Below, in pieces: positions 8,149-15,952 of a stretch of 20,017 nt of DNA. The number at the start of each line of letters is the position of its first letter. Position 1 is the first letter of the stretch. The DNA is from a virus. The stretch covers positions 1 to 20,017 of the IMG/VR virus record IMGVR_UViG_3300017739_000167; one strand, given 5' to 3'. The translations under genes and the position numbers were made by a program. The notes under the pieces are model-generated. The model did no database searches, had not been told where the DNA came from, and saw only the letters and a list, made by a program, of their open reading frames with translations.

Positions 8149-9707
8149 TTGTTGGGTCTTTGTACTAAGCCACCTTGGTTAAACCGTAGTTTCTGCTTTT
8201 TAGGATCTAGCTTTAAATCTTTAATATTAATAGATTTACCTTGTAGAATTTTAGGTTTTTCTGCTTTTAACCTTCTAGCTAAATCTCCTCTAGGAAAACG
8301 GAAGGCCAATGCCTGATCTTTGAGACTTAATTCAGTATGTTTATAGTTTAAATCTTTTTTGCCTATCTTTATTTGATCGCCTAGTTCATCTTTTAATTGC
8401 TTAAGTGCTTTATCAAAAGCGGTAACATATGTATTGTAGAAACCTGAACCTTTTTTTATAGCACTCTCATATTCTTTTGAACCTTTCGAGAAACGTTTTT
8501 CTGCAAGCTTTTCAATAGGAGGTAATACAATTTCATCAACATTATTAGCTTTAGCATCTGCAATAATAGATTGCAACAATACTCTTACAGAATCTGTAAG
8601 CTTAGGTAAGGGAGTGTCTTTTTTAGAGGTAGCCATTCGACTATTGTTTATAACTTCTCCAGCCCCTGACACGATACTCTGTAATACATCAGATCTATCG
8701 GGGAAATCAAATACATTAAGTTTTTTAGCGGCTAACACATCAAAATACATTCGGAGTGTAAGAGGGGATGTTACATCATAAAATTTATTAGCGGTGTCAG
8801 GTGCATTTTCACCTAATATTTTTTTAAGTTTTTCTGACTTTTCTACCTCTGTAAGTTTTTTGTCTGTCATTATAGGTATATATTTGTCAAATACGTAATC
8901 TTCAAATTCTTCAAATAAGTCTCCGGGTTGTGCAAACTCTCTGTTAAAGGCTATATCATCTATATCGGATTCAAATTGTTTTCTATATTTTTGTATAGAT
9001 TCTGCTTTAGTTTTTTCAGGGTTGTCTACCATTTTTTGAATTACATCAGATTGAAGTTCTTCTATTAAAAGGTAATCAGCATCTTCATCGAATCTTATAT
9101 TAGAAAGTTTTTCTGCGTCTTTATACGAAGGCGTTTGTTCTTGTCTATAGCTATACCTAGCATGTGCTAGTGTAGAAGGTCCATGATGCGTCATTAAACC
9201 TAAGTCTTTTTGTATAACATCAATGCCTATTTCCTGATAACCTATATCTAAATCTTCTAGGTCTGTCTGTCTTTGCGTACCTCTATATTTAGGTGCTTTT
9301 TTTAAAGCTTGTATCTTTAGTGGATCTAATTCAAAAGCTCCACTTATCACATCCTTAGTATACTTTTCTTCAGGTTCTAATCCAAACTGCCTAAAGTCTA
9401 ATTCTCCTTGAGAAACTTTAGGTGCACGTTTACGCACAAACGCTTCTATGTTCTGACCTTTAGTACCCTTTTTACCTATAGGTGCTTCCTGTATAGCGGA
9501 TTCTAAAGGACTATAAAATTCTGCAACTACAGTATCTTCTAAACCAACCATATCCCAAGTAAGTTTTTCATCATCTTCAGACAGCTTTACAGGATCTCTT
9601 TTACCTTCTTTAAACAGAGGATTATACTTAGGATTATCAATAGCGCCCGAAGGCATACCAAATGCATTCTTGAGTTCTTTAGATATAAGCCTACTGATTG
9701 ATGACAT
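8145..9707 (-). CDS. stand-alone 'QSD-motif' large-polyvalent-protein-type domain protein
   Basis: This 520-aa protein follows portal with a TAATG junction. Four blocks, in order, resemble a conserved region of the very large polyvalent proteins of phages and integrative elements: FYSPLESAIQEA (residues 64-75), GELDFRQFGLE (101-111) leading to a YTKDVI block (116-121), AHARYSYR (181-188) with LIEELQSD (214-221), and GFYNTYVTAFDKALKQL (422-438). In the large proteins the equivalents read roughly FYS-LERAV, K-EELEWTGL, VLAHVRF, IEEIQSDW and GFYDKILP. The biochemical role of that region is unknown to me. Here it is a separate gene ending in the tag FNQGGLVQRPNK. Its place suggests a virion or assembly protein, possibly injected with DNA. 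The resemblance is judged by eye. Confidence 0.6.
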   Translation of the reverse strand: MSSISRLISKELKNAFGMPSGAIDNPKYNPLFKEGKRDPVKLSEDDEKLTWDMVGLEDTVVAEFYSPLESAIQEAPIGKKGTKGQNIEAFVRKRAPKVSQGELDFRQFGLEPEEKYTKDVISGAFELDPLKIQALKKAPKYRGTQRQTDLEDLDIGYQEIGIDVIQKDLGLMTHHGPSTLAHARYSYRQEQTPSYKDAEKLSNIRFDEDADYLLIEELQSDVIQKMVDNPEKTKAESIQKYRKQFESDIDDIAFNREFAQPGDLFEEFEDYVFDKYIPIMTDKKLTEVEKSEKLKKILGENAPDTANKFYDVTSPLTLRMYFDVLAAKKLNVFDFPDRSDVLQSIVSGAGEVINNSRMATSKKDTPLPKLTDSVRVLLQSIIADAKANNVDEIVLPPIEKLAEKRFSKGSKEYESAIKKGSGFYNTYVTAFDKALKQLKDELGDQIKIGKKDLNYKHTELSLKDQALAFRFPRGDLARRLKAEKPKILQGKSINIKDLKLDPKKQKLRFNQGGLVQRPNK

Positions 9708-11857
9708 TACTGTACGTTCCCGCTAAAGCCTTGTTCACCCGGCGCTGCTGCACCACCAATACCAATGTTACCGCCGCCGCCGCCACTCATATCTGCTGCG
9801 CCTTGGGGTGGTGCACCTTCAGGGGCCGCTTGAGGAGCCGCACCTCCTTCAGGACTAGGAACCCCTTGAGGTGGCTGTTGTGGCGCTGTGAACCCTTTTA
9901 GAATCTCTGCTTGGATAGCTGCGTCTTGCATAGAGTTAGTAACCTTATCAGGGTCAAGATCCATGCTGATGGCAATCTCACGAATGATGTAATCCATCTT
10001 AGCAAACGGTGCCAGTGTTGGGTTCTGTGCTACCTGTAAGAACTGCATCAGACGTTGTGAGCGTACCTCATTAGCCATTAAGCTTTCAGTACCCTGAGAT
10101 TTTACTTCTAAGTCACCTTTAATTTCAGGATCGTAATCAAACTGCATGTTGAAATTAAAGAAAGCTTTACCTAAAGGGCTAAGCAGATAGTCATCTACGT
10201 TCTTGATTACATTCCGTATAGAGCCGTTGGCTGCACCCATAAGCATGCTAATGCCACTAGCAGTACGACCAACACCCGTAACGCCTGTTTGACCATGTGC
10301 GAAAGATGGGAATCCAGTTGACTCATCTGCTAATACTCTTGCTTTATCAAATAGTTGCATGTTTTCGCCAGCGACATTAGGAAACTTGGTCCCAAAAATG
10401 CCTTGACCCGGAGCACCCCCCTGTCTCCGAAACACCTTGCCCGGGTACACAGACATATCCTGTCCCGGCACTAAGTTAGTTTCATCAACTTCAATTAACA
10501 AGTTACCCGAAAGTACTGCATTATCTACTGCCATACGCATAAACCCATTCATAAGGGTCTGTGTATCATCCATATTCTCCGCAATGCCTACCCCAAAGAA
10601 TGAGTAGGGATTAACTTCGTAGGGTACAGCATAGTAAGGAATCAGTGCAGGTTTAAATGGATTCATAACCAAACGTAGTACTTGTCCGTTACATACCCAA
10701 ATGTTTACGTTGAGTTGGTCTGAATCTTTTAACTCTTTAGGGATATCTATGTCATACCCTTCTAAAATATCTTTATCAACAAAACCCCAGAACTCAAACA
10801 CTTCATAACGCTCTGCTTTACTGCTTTGCTTATCGTCTTCCATCTCCTGTTCCCACCACTTTTTGTCGTAGGATTCACCTAAGTTAAGTGCGATATCAAT
10901 GGTATTGTCACGAAAGAAAGGACGCCCCTTTAAAGCACGTAGTTGTGAGCGAGACATCTTATGACGTTCAACGATGTATTCTGCCTCATCCATGTTTGCA
11001 GCATCAGGATCTGGATAGAAGTTCCAGATAGAAACATGACTTGTAGACGGTACTGTTTTAATTACAGGAGAATACTCACCGTCCTCACCCCAATTAGCAT
11101 ACTCTTTATTTACAGCAAAAGGCCCTTTCATAATACCTGTACCAAAAAGAGCTAGTTCAAAAGAACTAAGGCGAAGCTGTTTATTGGCTCCGCTTTCTTC
11201 TAGTTGATCATGAATTTTCTTTTGCATCTTCTTAGCTGCCACTTGCGCAGGAAAGAAAGTAACACTAGTAGGTAACGTACCTGCACCCTCAACTAACTTA
11301 TCTTCTACAGGAGCCAGTTTGTTTTTCATACCCGCCAAACGCTCTTGTAAATCGTTAAGAGTTTCACCGGGCTGTAGTTTTTCCTCGCTACTAAAAGGTG
11401 TAGTCATAGGAGAAAAAGTAGTATTCATTTCCTCTTTAGCTTGATCTGCTTGAGGATTAGCATCAAAGTGCACAGCTTCAGTCACACCTTCAGGCAGTGT
11501 TGTAGGGTCTACTGTAATAGGAAACTTTGAGTTACCAAACAGTACGTCTATAACTTGACCGTATGCAGCTAGTGTTTTTGTCTTAGTAACTTTAACAAAA
11601 ATGCGAGAACGCTCTGCTTCTGTGAATTGAACATCAGAACTATACATACCACGATAGTTACGATAAGCCCGCATCCAACGCTCTTCATCAACAAGTCTAG
11701 CATCCTCTGCTTTTTTATAACGCTCACTAACGAAACCAGTAATAGTTCCTACTTTCTCGTCAAAAAGTGTATCAGTATTTGATACATCTTTAATGAACGA
11801 TGATGTAGAGGATTCAATGTTTTCCTCGTAGGTATCGTCAAAATCTTTAGGGTCCAT
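9707..11857 (-). CDS. portal protein
   Basis: This 716-aa protein, encoded 2 nt after the large terminase, should form the ring at one head vertex through which DNA enters and leaves. Features seen: an N-terminal helical region, ALFGTGIMKGPFAV near residue 245, FFGVGIAENMDDTQTLMNGF, and a long conserved block containing GRTASGISMLMGAANG followed by VDDYLLSPLGKAFFNF, which is typical of podovirus portals. The last 60 residues are Pro/Gly/Ala/Gln-rich and probably disordered. The size fits portals of short-tailed phages (about 500-720 aa). The order terminase-portal-scaffold-coat supports the call. Confidence 0.85.
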   Translation of the reverse strand: MDPKDFDDTYEENIESSTSSFIKDVSNTDTLFDEKVGTITGFVSERYKKAEDARLVDEERWMRAYRNYRGMYSSDVQFTEAERSRIFVKVTKTKTLAAYGQVIDVLFGNSKFPITVDPTTLPEGVTEAVHFDANPQADQAKEEMNTTFSPMTTPFSSEEKLQPGETLNDLQERLAGMKNKLAPVEDKLVEGAGTLPTSVTFFPAQVAAKKMQKKIHDQLEESGANKQLRLSSFELALFGTGIMKGPFAVNKEYANWGEDGEYSPVIKTVPSTSHVSIWNFYPDPDAANMDEAEYIVERHKMSRSQLRALKGRPFFRDNTIDIALNLGESYDKKWWEQEMEDDKQSSKAERYEVFEFWGFVDKDILEGYDIDIPKELKDSDQLNVNIWVCNGQVLRLVMNPFKPALIPYYAVPYEVNPYSFFGVGIAENMDDTQTLMNGFMRMAVDNAVLSGNLLIEVDETNLVPGQDMSVYPGKVFRRQGGAPGQGIFGTKFPNVAGENMQLFDKARVLADESTGFPSFAHGQTGVTGVGRTASGISMLMGAANGSIRNVIKNVDDYLLSPLGKAFFNFNMQFDYDPEIKGDLEVKSQGTESLMANEVRSQRLMQFLQVAQNPTLAPFAKMDYIIREIAISMDLDPDKVTNSMQDAAIQAEILKGFTAPQQPPQGVPSPEGGAAPQAAPEGAPPQGAADMSGGGGGNIGIGGAAAPGEQGFSGNVQ

Positions 11858-11859
11858 AC

Positions 11860-13449
11860 TTAATATCCAAATGTTGGGTCAGATGCTTGAAAACCTGATC
11901 GTGATGTTGCAGGATTATAATCCCATAAGGAACTTCTTGGGCGTGTCATTATACCGTATCGCAAAGCATCATACAAGTGATCCTCTGCGTTTGTATCTAC
12001 ATCCTCTAGGTTTCTTTTGTCTAGAGGAATACTGGGTATCTGGGCTATAGTATGAGTGCAGGTGGAAAAGAACACGAGTTGGGATTCTTCAGTGAACTCG
12101 TCCACCTGCAAACGGCGATGTATCTCGTTCTTACCTGCTACCCTTGAACCACGAGAACGATCTGAGGGCCTCCAGCGACATCCCTTCATGTTCATTTGTT
12201 CTGCTAGTGATGGGCCAGTATCACCTCTTTTATGCCAGAGGGACGAGTCAAGTACGCCGTATCTTATAGTTCCATCATCTTCTTCTGCTTCTAGTATCAT
12301 ATCAGCTAAATCTGTAGCTGTGACTTTAGTTACGTACATCTCTCTGTACACTACTAGTTGTTCGGAAGGAGTAACAGCAAACCATAAAACCCCTGTCCAA
12401 CTTCCATAACCGTAGTCGCATGATCTAAACTTAGTCCAGCTTCTAGGTATATCGTAGTTATCTACTACATGTATCTTTCTATTAAACTCAGGAAACGCTG
12501 CTCCTTCATTTACATCCCAGTCACCTTCTAGTAATTGCTTTCTCTGATGATCAGGCAAAGATAAAAGCATTGCCTCGTAATCACCGCTGTCAGCTAAGTA
12601 AGGATTATCAAACAAACTGGCAGGAATAAATCGTCTTTTAAATAAAGGCTCACCTTCTTTGGAGTGACCCCTAGGAAACTCTAGCCTATTACCTGTTTCT
12701 ATATTGGTAGCCCAAAAAGGTGTGTTAGGCTTGGCAGGATCAATGAACATCTTCTTGACCCATGAGTGGCCGCTGCCGCCGGGGTTAGTTGTTGCTCTCA
12801 TGTACAAACTCAAGTTAGGCGAAGCTGTACGTAAACGTGAACGCATATAATCCCATGCAAAAGGACTAGACCACTGAGTAAGTTCGTCAAATGCTATGTA
12901 GTTAAATGCCTGACCTTGATACCGCATAACATCAGTATCTCTATCTAGATAAGACATCCAAAGCTTACCACCTCTAGGTGTAGTCCATTGACTCTTACGT
13001 TCAGACCACTTGATCCCCGGAATAGCTTTAGGATAAAGTTCCTGACTTTTTTGTATAAGCTCACGCAACTCTTCTGTTGTGTGACGTACAAGTAACCCAC
13101 TAAAGTCAGGGTCATTCAAACTACGTAAAGGATCTGCTAGAGTTGCGTAACTCTTACCGCCACCTGCTGCCCCACCATATAAGACCTCACGCTCACTAGA
13201 AGCTAGGTACTGAGTCTGAGGGCCGGGATTAGGCTTAAATACTACGTTCTGTGCTACCTCTTCATCATAAGGTGCGGATATTACTGTTGCAGGTACTGTT
13301 TCCTGTACAGAATCATCCTTATTCTTGGATGTAGGTGTGGTAGCCGACCCTTTCTTTTTCAAGCGTTTCGTACTGCTGGATCGCTTTTTTGTACCTTTGG
13401 GCAAGCTTGCGCTTAATTTGAGCAACTGATTTACGTCTTCTTTCGACAT
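11860..13449 (-). CDS. terL: terminase large subunit (packaging ATPase/nuclease)
   Basis: The DNA-packaging motor subunit. The ATPase part shows Walker A GGAAGGGKS (residues 92-100), Walker B YIAFDE (184-189) and the coupling motif ATTNPGG (219-225). The nuclease part begins near SCDYGYG and ends with DHLYDALRYG, with acidic residues for metal binding. Length (529 aa) is normal. A Lys/Ser-rich N-terminal extension (residues about 15-45) precedes the ATPase domain. The start at 13449 has an AAGAAGAG ribosome site, and no other ATG occurs before Walker A, so the 131-nt out-of-frame overlap with the preceding gene appears real. Confidence 0.93.
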   Translation of the reverse strand: MSKEDVNQLLKLSASLPKGTKKRSSSTKRLKKKGSATTPTSKNKDDSVQETVPATVISAPYDEEVAQNVVFKPNPGPQTQYLASSEREVLYGGAAGGGKSYATLADPLRSLNDPDFSGLLVRHTTEELRELIQKSQELYPKAIPGIKWSERKSQWTTPRGGKLWMSYLDRDTDVMRYQGQAFNYIAFDELTQWSSPFAWDYMRSRLRTASPNLSLYMRATTNPGGSGHSWVKKMFIDPAKPNTPFWATNIETGNRLEFPRGHSKEGEPLFKRRFIPASLFDNPYLADSGDYEAMLLSLPDHQRKQLLEGDWDVNEGAAFPEFNRKIHVVDNYDIPRSWTKFRSCDYGYGSWTGVLWFAVTPSEQLVVYREMYVTKVTATDLADMILEAEEDDGTIRYGVLDSSLWHKRGDTGPSLAEQMNMKGCRWRPSDRSRGSRVAGKNEIHRRLQVDEFTEESQLVFFSTCTHTIAQIPSIPLDKRNLEDVDTNAEDHLYDALRYGIMTRPRSSLWDYNPATSRSGFQASDPTFGY

Positions 13450-13738
13450 CTATTCTCTTCTTTAATCCCATATGAGAAATGTATCTACCCGACTGTGTAG
13501 ATAGCCATGCAGATACTTCTCTATAACTATACTGCTTTACATGTTTCTTTGCAAGCTCTAATAGTTCTAGCTCTTTAACTATAGGAATCAACCAAGAATC
13601 ATCTTCAGGGTCTATCTCATAACCAAAAGGAACATATTGTTTAGTTAATCTAGGGATCTTTTCCCATTGTCTTTTCTTAAAGTCAGGCTTAGGTAACATC
13701 CAATAACCTAAGTCTTCCTTCTTAGTGTACTTAGCCAT
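13319..13738 (-). CDS. HTH-like protein between small and large terminase genes
   Basis: This 139-aa basic protein has its start set at 13738 because that ATG overlaps the small-terminase stop by 8 nt (GATGGCTAA) and follows AAAGAAAG; the longer frame from 13774 lies inside the upstream gene. The N-terminus reads WMLPKPDFKKRQWEKIP. Residues about 40-95 (PFGYEIDPEDDSWLIP, then YREVSAWLSTQSGRYIS and HMGLKKRI) resemble the recombinase-linked or resolvase-type HTH in which a short linker after PFGY leads to a helix-turn-helix. The C-terminus is a Lys/Arg-rich coil. No catalytic recombinase domain is present. It might help DNA recognition during packaging; function is unproven. Confidence 0.65.
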   Translation of the reverse strand: MAKYTKKEDLGYWMLPKPDFKKRQWEKIPRLTKQYVPFGYEIDPEDDSWLIPIVKELELLELAKKHVKQYSYREVSAWLSTQSGRYISHMGLKKRIDVERRRKSVAQIKRKLAQRYKKAIQQYETLEKERVGYHTYIQE

Positions 13739-14099
13739 CGTCACTTTCTTTAGGCGGTAGAATAAACAGACCACCAGAGCTTTCTACAGAAACACGTTCT
13801 GTCTTAACAACACCAGCACGATCTAATACTTGACCTGCAGCTACCATCTTTTCCTTAATCCCTAACTGGGTAGGATCATCCAAAGCACTTGAATAAGCAA
13901 AAGCCGCTTTAGGACCCAAGCGAGACATATACGTTTTAGTTGCGTCAAATATCTCATCCTTTAAAGATTCAACAATCATACGAGTAGGAGTATTCTCACT
14001 GTAACCCGCTAACTTCTTAGCACGTACTACATCACCTGAAGCCTCTTCAAAGAGAACTTCCATAAATCTTTGTTGATTCTCTGTAAGTGTACGAGTCAT
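13731..14099 (-). CDS. terS: terminase small subunit
   Basis: This 122-aa protein has the DNA-binding N-terminal pattern of small terminases (LTENQQRFMEVLFEEASGD, then AKKLAGYSENTP) and a helical oligomerisation region. The tail SSGGLFILPPKESDD is similar to the C-terminal segment that contacts the large subunit. It should recognise the packaging site. An ATGA junction couples it to the upstream gene. The family call is firm from the N-terminal motif and the nearby large subunit. Confidence 0.82.
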   Translation of the reverse strand: MTRTLTENQQRFMEVLFEEASGDVVRAKKLAGYSENTPTRMIVESLKDEIFDATKTYMSRLGPKAAFAYSSALDDPTQLGIKEKMVAAGQVLDRAGVVKTERVSVESSGGLFILPPKESDDG

Positions 14100-14356
14100 G
14101 TTATCTTCCTATGCGGTTTTACTTTGGCTCTAACTTTCTTAGGTTGAGCCACAAACTGCTTACCCGCCTTAGTGCCTTTTCGTTTTGCTCGTGATGTAGC
14201 GGCATACTCAGAAGCACTAAGAGACTTAATAGCCTTCTCAGGTAGATACCTTTCGCCTGTAGCCTTGGGACCTTGCGTCGATGGCTTACCACTTTTGGTC
14301 CCCCACTTCTGCTTAGTCCAAGACTTCAAGCTCTTCTGTGATTTAGATAAAGTCAC
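14096..14356 (-). CDS. small basic conserved phage protein (86 aa)
   Basis: The frame starts with GTG at 14356, 9 nt after GGAGG and overlapping the previous stop as TAGTG. The protein is rich in Lys/Ser/Ala, with the recognisable blocks SLKSWTKQKWGTKSGKPS, TGERYLPEKAIKSLSASEYA and AKRKGTKAGKQFV. I have seen this pattern in many phage and marine bacterial small proteins but cannot give a function. It is positively charged and probably binds nucleic acid. Its place just before the small terminase puts it in the packaging operon. Confidence 0.65.
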   Translation of the reverse strand: MTLSKSQKSLKSWTKQKWGTKSGKPSTQGPKATGERYLPEKAIKSLSASEYAATSRAKRKGTKAGKQFVAQPKKVRAKVKPHRKIT

Positions 14357-14574
14357 TAGGTGTAACCTCCACCTTTAGCTTTGTACTGCTTAGCGACCAT
14401 CTGAGCTTTCCGGGCGCTCCATTGTCCGGGCTTTCCACCCTTCCCGCCAGCTTTGACGGAAGCAACGAGGCGCTTACGCATACTAGGCTTAGTATAATTA
14501 CCCGCTGCATTAACCGTAGACTTTTTGCCTGATTTCACCTCTACTGATCCCCATATCATGCAGTTCTTTGTCAC
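14356..14574 (-). CDS. small Gly/Lys-rich phage protein (up to 72 aa)
   Basis: The conserved core is STVNAAGNYTKPSMRKRLV followed by KAGGKGGKPGQWSARKAQM and KQYKAKGGGYT, a family common in marine phages with no function known to me. The longest frame begins with GTG at 14574 inside the upstream DUF1127 gene and has no clear ribosome site. Other starts are ATG at 14559 or GTG at 14538, the latter 9 nt after GGGGA. The true start is therefore uncertain by up to 12 residues. The high charge suggests DNA or RNA contact. Confidence 0.6.
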   Translation of the reverse strand: MTKNCMIWGSVEVKSGKKSTVNAAGNYTKPSMRKRLVASVKAGGKGGKPGQWSARKAQMVAKQYKAKGGGYT

Positions 14575-14650
14575 TCAAATTCATGAGTATCCAATAGTCT
14601 GCTCTTCGTTGTTGATTCTCTTGGAACTTCTTTAAAATATTCTTGAACAT
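14510..14650 (-). CDS. DUF1127 (YjiS-like) small protein, 46 aa
   Basis: A short frame with an ideal start (AAAGGAG, 7 nt, ATG) encodes MFKNILKKFQ followed by a DUF1127 core: QQRRADYWILMNLSDKELHD and then MGISRGEIRQKVYG. The family pattern is an Arg-rich helix, a hydrophobic stretch, L-x-x-L-S-D-x-x-L-x-D-[IM]-G-[IL]-x-R-x-[DE]-I; nearly every position is met. In alphaproteobacteria some DUF1127 proteins are RNA-binding regulators (CcaF1 of Rhodobacter) or affect metabolism and stress. A promoter lies 50-75 nt upstream, so this gene may be made separately from the late operon. Its 3' end overlaps the next small gene by 65 nt in another frame. Confidence 0.8.
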   Translation of the reverse strand: MFKNILKKFQENQQRRADYWILMNLSDKELHDMGISRGEIRQKVYG

Positions 14651-14696
14651 AGCACTACTCCTTTTGTCTTGTGCAGGAATAGTTTTACCATATTTA

Positions 14697-14725
14697 GTTA
14701 TATCATACTATAGATAAGATTGCAA
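14697..14725 (-). promoter_or_regulatory. internal sigma70-like promoter before DUF1127 gene
   Basis: The minus strand reads TTGCAA (14725-14720), 17 nt, then TATAAC (14702-14697). It begins just after the stop codon of the 123-aa gene. The expected start near 14690 leaves a 40-nt leader with an AAAGGAG ribosome site before the DUF1127 ATG. It could also feed the packaging and head genes downstream. Confidence 0.55.
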
Positions 14726-14730
14726 CCCCG

Positions 14731-15102
14731 TTATGATCTCCTTGCAGGGTCAAAGTATTCTTCCACAGAAACAAGCACTTCCATAGTATTAGTAGTTTCA
14801 CCATATACCAAAATCTTATCGCCTGAGTGTAAGTTAAAGTATCCACCATTAACTAAGTTAATCACAGAATGTCCTGCCATACTAAGTCCATTAGCTATAT
14901 AATGATACTCGTTATCGTCAGCATGGTAAAACTGCACATATACTTTCTTAGTAGAAGTAGAACTATTGCTAATATGTAAATACCTAGTAATAGCACTAAA
15001 GTTAGCAGGGCAGGTATACACAGCAGTAGCACTAGCATCTGCCGAAGTAGATGCAATAGTGTACCCTTGCGTATGAAACTTAGACTTAGTTAGATCTGGC
15101 AT
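14731..15102 (-). CDS. beta-sandwich-like probable virion protein (123 aa)
   Basis: This is an all-beta protein with TAVYTCPANFSAITRYLHIS, STKKVYVQFYHADDNEYHYI and VNGGYFNLHSGDKILVYGE. The pattern recurs in cyanophage and other marine phage genomes as a structural or fibre-like protein; I cannot place it in a named family. It starts directly after the 194-aa gene stop. A capsid decoration or fibre-tip role is a guess from its fold-like pattern. Confidence 0.6.
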   Translation of the reverse strand: MPDLTKSKFHTQGYTIASTSADASATAVYTCPANFSAITRYLHISNSSTSTKKVYVQFYHADDNEYHYIANGLSMAGHSVINLVNGGYFNLHSGDKILVYGETTNTMEVLVSVEEYFDPARRS

Positions 15103-15687
15103 TTATCCAGCACCTGCACCACGCTTATAACGTGAGCGTTTCTCTGATTCTTTCTTTGCTCGTGCTTTGATTTCAGAAACACTTGTGCGTTCTTTAAGGG
15201 CATCGTAAATAGCTTTACCCGGAACAGGTTTGGTGTAAGGCTTAGCATCCGTACCCAACTGCTCTCGTGCACGTTTAGTTGCGGCATCAATCTCTGCTTT
15301 ATTAAAGACATCACTAAGAGTTTTATCTGTACCCGGAAGAAGATAGTCTGTTTCTATTGGGTTTCTTTTACGTAAAGGAGGTGCACCTTTAGGCTGTTTA
15401 GGCCGCTGTGATCGTGGATCTACAGGACGTTTAGGTGGACGTTTTGAACCGGGAACTGAAGGCTTCTTGGGAGGTGCTGTACCAGCAGAGGCACCAAGGT
15501 TCTTACCTTTAGCATTAGCCCAAGCAGTTAAAGCAGAACCTTTAAACTTACCTTTGTTTTTCTTTTTCCATGCATCTAGTGTTTCTCTAGTTACAGCTAA
15601 AGCTTTCTTACCATTCTTATCTGTGTAGTACAGAGATCCTGCTTTTCGTGCAGCAGAGATACTTTTATAATCTTTATAACTAGCCAT
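15103..15687 (-). CDS. basic phage protein, unknown function (194 aa)
   Basis: The first 60 residues (DYKSISAARKAGSLYYTDKN, then GKKALAVTRETLDAWKKKNK) form a small conserved motif found at the N-terminus of marine phage proteins. Residues about 70-110 are a disordered Pro/Lys/Arg run (KRPPKRPVDPRSQRPKQP). The C-terminal half is helical and charged, ending in RSRYKRGAGAG. The overall charge is strongly positive. A virion-internal, DNA-associated role is possible; no catalytic motif is seen. Confidence 0.6.
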   Translation of the reverse strand: MASYKDYKSISAARKAGSLYYTDKNGKKALAVTRETLDAWKKKNKGKFKGSALTAWANAKGKNLGASAGTAPPKKPSVPGSKRPPKRPVDPRSQRPKQPKGAPPLRKRNPIETDYLLPGTDKTLSDVFNKAEIDAATKRAREQLGTDAKPYTKPVPGKAIYDALKERTSVSEIKARAKKESEKRSRYKRGAGAG

Positions 15688-15691
15688 AAAT

Positions 15692-15949
15692 TTAACCCTT
15701 TTTAATTCCTGTGTTCATAGCACCAGTAGATTTAACCATGCCACCTTGATTATACATAGCTACTTTACCACCTTTAGCGTAAGCTTTCTTTTTCATCATA
15801 GCCCCGCCTTTAGCGTAACCTTTTTTCTTAGTCATGCCACCCTTATTCATTTTACCTTTACCATCTGCTGCATAAAAAGGAACAGTGTCACCTGTTTTGT
15901 TTTTAACCATTTTAAGACCGCCTTGGGCATATCCTTTTTTCTTCATCAT
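15692..15949 (-). CDS. Lys/Gly repeat protein with NxGG tags (85 aa)
   Basis: The protein is built from repeats: KKKGYAQGG, KKKGYAKGG and KKKAYAKGG, plus MNKGGM and YNQGGM blocks. No globular core is visible. The DNA shows matching direct repeats (for example CCTTTAGCGTAA, twice between 15770 and 15825). The same N-K/Q-GG-L/M element ends the 509-aa and 520-aa proteins. Such a basic repeat peptide might bind DNA or RNA, or act as a spacer. Its function is unknown. Confidence 0.6.
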   Translation of the reverse strand: MMKKKGYAQGGLKMVKNKTGDTVPFYAADGKGKMNKGGMTKKKGYAKGGAMMKKKAYAKGGKVAMYNQGGMVKSTGAMNTGIKKG

Positions 15950-15952
15950 TGT

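Noticed and set aside
13319-13449. Frameshift joining the HTH-like gene and large terminase
   Set aside because: Both frames have proper starts and stops and the terminase has its own ribosome site; an overlap explains it without an error.
14375-14730. tRNA gene in the gap before the packaging genes
   Set aside because: No cloverleaf arms or TTCRA-type loop could be found; the space is explained by the DUF1127 gene and its promoter.
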